Both the position numbers and the translations under genes were made by a program. Below the pieces are notes generated by a model that did not search any database, had not been told where the DNA came from, and worked only from the letters and a program-made list of their open reading frames with translations. From Rostratula benghalensis (taxonomy: Eukaryota > Chordata > Aves > Charadriiformes > Rostratulidae): a stretch of DNA of 64,000 bases. The stretch spans positions 1 through 64,000 of the forward strand of contig VXAI01000137.1 of assembly GCA_013399305.1 (NCBI GenBank). Reading direction: 5' to 3'. This document shows positions 58,781-64,000 of the stretch, piece by piece (the stretch's first letter is position 1; each line of letters starts with the position of its first letter).

Positions 58781-58789
58781 ATTGGATGT

Positions 58790-58900
58790 TTTTCTGTTCA
58801 CGCTGGTAAATGGCTCGATTGTGTGTAATTAGTTAAAGATGTGAAGTGCCGACTAAGTGCTAAGTAATGTTACATAAGTGTAATGTATGGCAGACACACT
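58790..58900. promoter_or_regulatory. Candidate conserved noncoding element
   Basis: Unique block with GTGTGTAATTAGTTAAAGAT, GAAGTGCCGACTAAGTGC and TAAGTAATGTTACATAAGTG. It contains TAATTA and a C/EBP- or PAR-like TTACATAA. Composition only; conservation is untested. Confidence 0.22.
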
Positions 58901-58974
58901 GTGCCACAAAAAAAGCCTAATACTATTTTGCGCTTAACGAGCACCTTTTTTACCCCAGGTTGGCAGAGCTCCTC

Positions 58975-59120
58975 ACGATCGCTGCTGGAGGCTGTCAGCG
59001 CCCCGGCAAATTAGGTTATTGTTTTAATACGGGTTCACAGCTGAGAAAACTGAGGCACAGAGCAGTTAAGTGCCTTGTCCCCGTTGTTCCCCTGGTGAGT
59101 CAGCAGCCCAGCGGCACGGT
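58975..59120 (-). repeat. Ancient MIR-like SINE fragment
   Basis: GGGTTCACAGCTGAGAAAAC, TGAGGCACAGAGCAGTTAAG and TGCCTTGTCCC match the reverse complement of the MIR core ('cagtttcctcatctgtaaaa' and 'ggcaagttacttaacctctctgtgcct') quite closely. This is the clearest of the SINE-like fossils here. Confidence 0.6.
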
Positions 59121-59289
59121 AAAGCCAGGCATCCCCAGTCTGTGATGTGAGCATCATCCCTGATTCCCAGGGGTGATGCTCCCTACCATGAGCTGGAGCT
59201 CTGAGACCCCTGGCTCCATGGGTCCTGCTGTCAGTGAAACCTGGGGGTCACAGCCTGGGGACAAGCTGGGAACAATTGCAGAGGGGGAG
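59121..59289. other. Short unique spacer, possible CR1 5' extension
   Basis: CCTGGGGGTCACAGCCTGGG and GACAAGCTGGGAACA near 59245-59275 may be a poorly preserved extension of the CR1 that follows. Confidence 0.3.
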
Positions 59290-59774
59290 GATTCTGTGCC
59301 CGCTTCTGGGCTCCCCAGATCAGGAAGGACAGGGAAGTGCTGGAGAGGGGACAGCAGAGGACGACAAAGACGATCAGGGGCCTGAACATCTCTCTGATGA
59401 GGAAAGGCTGAGGGACTTGGGTCTTTTTAGTCTGGAGAAGAGAAGGCTGAGGGGGGATCTGATCAACACCTAGAAATACTTAAAGGGTGGGTGTCAGGAG
59501 GATGGGGCCAGTCTTTTTTCGGTGGTGCCCAGTGACAGGAGAAGAGATAATGGGCCCAAACCTGAACATAAGAAGTCCTATCTAAACATGAGGAGGAACT
59601 TCTCCACCTTGAGGGTGGCAGAGCTGAACAGGTTGCTCGAGAGTAATCTCCATTTTTGGAGATATTCCAAACCCACCTGAACACATTCCTGTGCAGCCTC
59701 CTCTGGCAGAGGGTTAGACTAGGTGATCTCCAGGGATCCCTTCCCATCCCTATCGTTCTGTAATTCTGTGATGT
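59290..59774 (+). mobile_element. CR1 LINE, 5'-truncated copy with 3' end
   Basis: It runs from about TTCTGTGCCCGCTTCTGGGC through GAGGAAAGGCTGAGGGACTT and ATGAGGAGGAACTTCTCCAC. It ends at ATCGTTCTGTAATTCTGTGA. The coding part is frameshifted. The antisense of this copy supplies half of a 198-codon minus frame (59463-60059), which is spurious. Confidence 0.93.
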
Positions 59775-60966
59775 TTTGGATGGGCTCTGCAGACAGTGTG
59801 GCAGTGTGTGGGGAAAGGTCTGTTGTGTCTGTGCATGACCGTGGGGGCTGGTTGTAGGAGTGCTGAAACGACTGTCCTCAGAAACATTCCCAGCGTGGAC
59901 GTGGAAAAATCGAAGGATGGAGAACCCACTGCTTCCCTCTCCGTGGCCAACCGCTTTAGAGAAAGATGTATTTCCTTCAAAGGTGGTGGGCTTCTGCTTC
60001 CAGCAACACATTTCTGTAGGGCTTGCTACACTGAGGAGGGAGAAGGAGCGCAGCTTCACCTCTTGCTGCTGGGCTCACATCATTTTCCAGCTTATGGATA
60101 CGCACTGGATCAAGCTGCCCATTAACTCCAGGACTTCCTGCCTGTGGAAGCCAAGCAGCCATGAGCCAGCACAAGTTGGGCCACAATGGAGCCACAGCAG
60201 GCCACTGCTCTGTGCCTATGGTCACCAGCCAGGAGCTGGGACTTGCCACATTGATGGGATGCTGGTGCAGACCCAGCCAGATTGGTCCTGGAGGGCTTTG
60301 GGCAGGATGAGCACCAACCCTGCTGCCCAAGCAACGCTGCTCTGTCCCCTTTTTGCAGCATTGCTGTGTTCCTCCCTTTCCTCTTCCTGGTGAGCGGAGT
60401 CCTTGCAGCTTCTCCCTCCCTCTCCAAGGCGTTTTCTCCAAGCCTTGAATTGCTTTTGTAACTGTGCCCTCTTTGGATTTTCAACATCCTCTGGAAAATT
60501 TGATTTCACACCGTATTTGTATGTTTAACAAAAATAATTCCGAACACCAAAAACAAGTCGTGCCCTGACTGGCATTACGTAGCATTTGTGATAATTGGAT
60601 TCTCAGAAAGCCAAGCACTTTCTGGGTTTTAATGAGATTCAAACTTTAATTACTGCGGCCCTTTCCCAGGCATGCAGTAGAAAAGGAAAATGACCATAAT
60701 CAGGTCTAAGGCATGTTGCAAGAGACGGCCTCGACGGATCGCGCTTTGGTTCCTTAATGAGGGGCCATTCTTGCCACACACCGTTGGAAAGCCAGTTTCT
60801 CTTGCACCGTGGCCTACATTTACATCCCTTAAGATTTTGGCCACAAACCACTGCTGCATCCTCTTGGAAAGTGCTTCTTCATCGATGGAAAGCCAGGAGA
60901 GATGGCTCCTTGGACTTGCAGGACAAGAGAGGGAGACAAGGACACGCTGGGGGCTAGCGCACACTC

Positions 60967-60984
60967 TCATTAAAATTTTAATGA
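60967..60984. repeat. 18-bp perfect palindrome
   Basis: TCATTAAAATTTTAATGA reads identically on both strands. It contains paired ATTAAAA/TTTTAAT cores, which could bind a homeodomain dimer or form a cruciform. Confidence 0.8.
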
Positions 60985-62061
60985 TGGTGATAACACAGAG
61001 TAGTCCTTGGGCAGGGTCCTGGGTCCCTGCAGGACCAGCATCAGCTTCCTGCAAGCCCCTTGCACGGCTCTTCTCCTCCCGCACTGCGCAGATCCCAGGC
61101 AAATCTTGCCCGTAAGGCTGGGATGACTCATTTGCTGGCTTTCTCACTTCCCCGCCTCCATCCTGAAGGATGCGGTGTTTTGTCGACTCTTATATCTGCA
61201 CTGAGGTTGGAGGAGGCAGATGAATGCAGTGGTTTCTTGTCTGCAGTGACGGCTTCAACGGAGGAACGGGGTCATTAACAGAAACACTCAAACTTCACCT
61301 GAGAGGGAATCGAGACACTGCATGGGCATTTGAGAGGACCTTTGAATTGCAATGTTCAGCATGTGTGACAGTGTTCAGATTCAAGCCAAGAGAAATTATA
61401 TTTTTTTAAAAAAAGGCCTTTGTTAGACACTACATCAAATTCTTCACCAATGAGCTGGTACATTGCCTTACAGTGTTCCCACATCCACTTTTTCATATAA
61501 TGATAAGAAATCTCTGCTTCTACGTGTTCTTGATAGCCCCATGGCTTAACTTCTGTAAGTCCCTCATCCTTCTGATGGTGAGAGATTCATGTCGTGCTCT
61601 GTCTTTCCTCGTGCTGAATTCAGGACCGAAGTCAGAACTGCCTGCCAGGTGAAAATTTCCAAGATTGCTCTTCTTTCCGTGTCCTGACCCCTTTTCCAAG
61701 TTCCCAGCTCTCTCCCTGGTTTCCCACCACTTGAAAAAGGTCACCGCTGTTGCTTCTTTCCCTCCCTCAGCAGCCTGTAGTACATGCTGTCCTTGCCTAA
61801 TAACATGCATGGGTTTTCTTGGAATTACCTTCTTTTTAATCGCACTCAGCCGTGTACTCTAGATGCCTACACAGCGAGACGTGACTGCTGCTTGCTGGCA
61901 GCCAGGGAAGTCAAGGTCTAAGCGGGCAGGAGCAGTGGGTGGCTTGAATCACTCTTGACATGAGACATCCCAGCAGTCACCGTGGGCAGGTTTGGCAACT
62001 CCACTCTGCCATGGTCGTGATCTCCATCGGTTCCTGACAATACTCAGGGCCACTTTCTCTG

Positions 62062-62655
62062 TTGGCTGGCTGTTGGAAACCCGGCCAGAGGAGGAAACTT
62101 TTCTTCGTGGCCATGGAGTCAACTGTGAAGGAGCCCCATGTGGAGCTGGGGCACGTCCTTGGGGTGGAAGAGCTCAGTGTGGCTACTGCTGTGGGGGAAA
62201 AGCCTTGCATGGGACTCAGGGCACGCCTGGGGATGTGCTGTTTGTGGCCATCCCCTCCATCATTGCCCACGCCATGTCAAGCAGAGCAGGTAAACATCTT
62301 TGGGCTGTCATCCTCTGGAGATGGGCCTGTCTCTCTGATCCTTCTTAGGCTGGAATTTTTAAAACCCCTCTGCTCCCCTTTAATTAATTGTTCTGTAGCA
62401 CTGATCCCCCAGCTCAGTGCTTTGTTGTTGCTCTTTCCCCCGCCTTCCCTTCTTCTGTGCAAACCTGGCTTGACTCATGCTTTCTTCTCTGCTTTGCCCT
62501 TTTCCATTTCCAGAATGAGTTATTTTTATCCTCAGAGCTGTGTATTCCCGGGGCGGGTGTGTGTGGGGGTGGCAATGGGGGAGCCACGTTTGCTGCTGGT
62601 GCTGCCCTGCTGGAAGAGGCAGGGGCTGTTCTGCTTCCCCTGGGCTGGTTTTTAA
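62062..62655 (+). other. Unexplained 197-codon open frame
   Basis: The longest non-repetitive open frame in the window, from the ATG at 62062 to a stop at 62653-62655. A hydrophobic Leu-rich stretch occurs about two thirds of the way in (PQLSALLLLFPPPSLLLC), followed by CKPGLTHAFF. I recognise no domain. Frames on the opposite strand (62380-62781) and another plus frame (61992-62348) are also open, which argues for base composition rather than selection. Possible exon or chance. Confidence 0.15.
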
Positions 62656-64000
62656 GGCTCCACAGCAGGCATGGGGGGTAGGTGCTCTCCAGACATCCAG
62701 AGCAAGCAAAGAGTCAGGGACCATGAGCAAAGCTGCAGCTTTGGGGCACGTGCAGGAGTATATTTGGTGAGGTAAGGGCACACCCTCAAGCTTCTTCTAG
62801 TTTTGCATGGAGCCATATTCTCCTTCTTTGACACAGATGAGCAGATTCATGGCAAAGGGCAGAAATAAGGGTCGTGGAGAAGATGAGAGGGTGAGCTGGA
62901 GGGCTTCCACAAACTCAGAGCCTCACCTTGCAGAAGGGCACGGGCAGCCTTAGGCCCCACTGAGACAAATCCCAGGAACAAAATGCCTGCATAAAGGCTC
63001 TTACCCTGGGGCTTATGCAAAACAAACTCCTCCTCTCCCTGCAGTGACCAAAGACCTTGAATTTCCCCCACGTGAGCCTGGACGAACACAAATACATCAG
63101 TGGGTAATGCGGGGTGACCTGTGCAGGAAGCAAAGTCCCTTGCTATGGGTCCAGATTTGGAGAAGGGCGAGCTGCCTTCTGTGCTGTTGATCCCACTAGG
63201 CCCAAGACCAGGAGAAACTGAAATCTTCTTGGCTTGTAGCAAGGCAGCACCACTTCAGGGCACGATTTGATTGTTGTCCTGTCTCCCAAGGCAAAATCCA
63301 TTCTGCATGAGGTTATGATGCTTCTTTTGGGGCAGAGGGAGCTTGTTTTATTCCAACATGTGCTGAGCTGATACTCTCTGGATTGGGCTTTTCCAGCTCC
63401 CCATGCTGAAGCACATGGTGCGTTGGGTACTTCCCCTGTCTCTCTTCTCCTCTGGGTTTTGGGTAAGGTATCCTCCTCCTCTAGCACATCTGGATGGGGT
63501 CCCCTCATTCTCAGCTACGTGGAGAGGCCCCGGAGCCCCACAGCCATCCCACGGATGTGGGAGCAGGTTGGGAAAGCAGCACAGACGGCACTCAGGCAGC
63601 CCACAAACCTCTGAGCTCTGGCTGCCAAGCCTGCACAGATGACTACCCGTAAGCAGGAGTCCATCCCGAGCCTTCAGCAGTCACAGGACCGTTGTGTCCC
63701 TCCTCTTCCCAGGAAGCAGATTGCAAAACCACGTAACCGCAGAGACTAGCAGTGTCTGAACGGGCCCAGGCACCAGTCCATGCCCATCTGTGGCTCCTGG
63801 GAAATTACTTCCTATGGGCCAGGAGAAAGTAAGCCTGGTGAGAAACAAAACCTCCTGCCGGGTACGCAGCTCTCCTCTCTCCTCAGAAAACTTGAAATGC
63901 TGCCCTGCAATGCATGGAAAAGGACTGGATCTATAGGAAAAAACCAGTCCATGTGTCACCCCCTCAAACAGCCTTTTGTTGGGTGGGGGAAGCCTTTAGA

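Larger units (their letters stand above)
59775..64000. other. Unique noncoding DNA to the window end
   Basis: No transposon or recognised exon in about 4.2 kb. 60470-60800 is a unique, low-repeat block with TTAATGAGATTCAAACTTTAA-type sequence and could be a conserved noncoding element. The frames at 60650-61147 (minus, 165 codons) and 62062-62655 (plus, 197 codons) are long for chance, but both have overlapping open frames and no known domain. Confidence 0.35.

Noticed and set aside
59463..60059. 198-codon minus frame
   Set aside because: Half of it is antisense CR1 (59463-59774), which is commonly open in birds; the rest has no recognisable motif.
62200..62230. Zinc-finger-like reading around GGGGGAAAAGCCTTGCATGG
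   Set aside because: It resembles a linker between C2H2 fingers in one frame, but no Cys-Cys/His-His spacing occurs around it.
1..64000. CRISPR arrays, rRNA, tRNA, operons, prophage
   Set aside because: No direct-repeat/spacer pattern, no rRNA-like or cloverleaf sequence noticed, and the repeat content is that of a bird nuclear genome.

Overview
The window reads as nuclear DNA of a bird. The main evidence is about eighteen CR1 LINE fragments, most of the younger ones keeping the octamer-rich CR1 3' terminus (ATTCTATGATTCTGTGATTCT type). There is also an avian-type endogenous-retroviral solo LTR, old amniote MIR/CORE-SINE-like fragments, long simple repeats and a 220-base assembly gap. Nothing looks bacterial or viral in layout: no operons, no dense ORFs, and almost every ORF is short, overlapped by ORFs in other frames, or inside a repeat. 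I could not recognise any host protein-coding exon with confidence, so the window is best read as intergenic or intronic DNA with a probable CpG-island promoter at its left edge.

Layout. 1-1260 is CpG-rich with a five-copy 10-bp tandem repeat, a G19 run and an overlapping NF-kB-like/E-box site. A weak candidate spliced exon lies at 2051-2267. From 2.3 to 8.2 kb the sequence is unique, with one SINE-like fossil. From 8.4 to 12.5 kb there are two very old CR1-type reverse-transcriptase fossils (one per strand) flanking a 151-base uninterrupted polypyrimidine tract. From 15.8 to 36 kb several younger CR1 3' ends, an ancient CR1 fossil, a (TATCA)n satellite and SINE-like pieces are scattered in unique DNA. 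At about 38.2-39.0 kb there is a decayed non-LTR retrotransposon fragment that does not look like CR1. At 39.4-40.3 kb an assembly gap abuts two overlapping-content CR1 pieces. At 49.5-50.2 kb there is a GC-rich minisatellite that is open in several frames. At 51.6-52.85 kb a solo LTR (minus strand, TATA and poly(A) signals visible, near-perfect 5-bp target duplication) is split by a CR1 that jumped into the LTR's own (TAA)n tract. From 53 to 64 kb there are two more CR1 pieces, a SINE-like fossil, and several AT-rich, homeodomain-site-like blocks that could be conserved regulatory elements.

How the parts relate. The window is mostly a layered record of retrotransposition: ancient amniote CR1 and SINE fossils, then at least three recognisable CR1 3'-end subfamilies, then LTR insertion and nested insertion. 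I found no evidence for a new multi-gene system. The most unusual items are the nested LTR/CR1 structure, the non-CR1 reverse-transcriptase fossil, the minisatellite with multi-frame openness, and the candidate noncoding regulatory cluster at 57.6-61.0 kb. All family assignments are by eye; no search was run.
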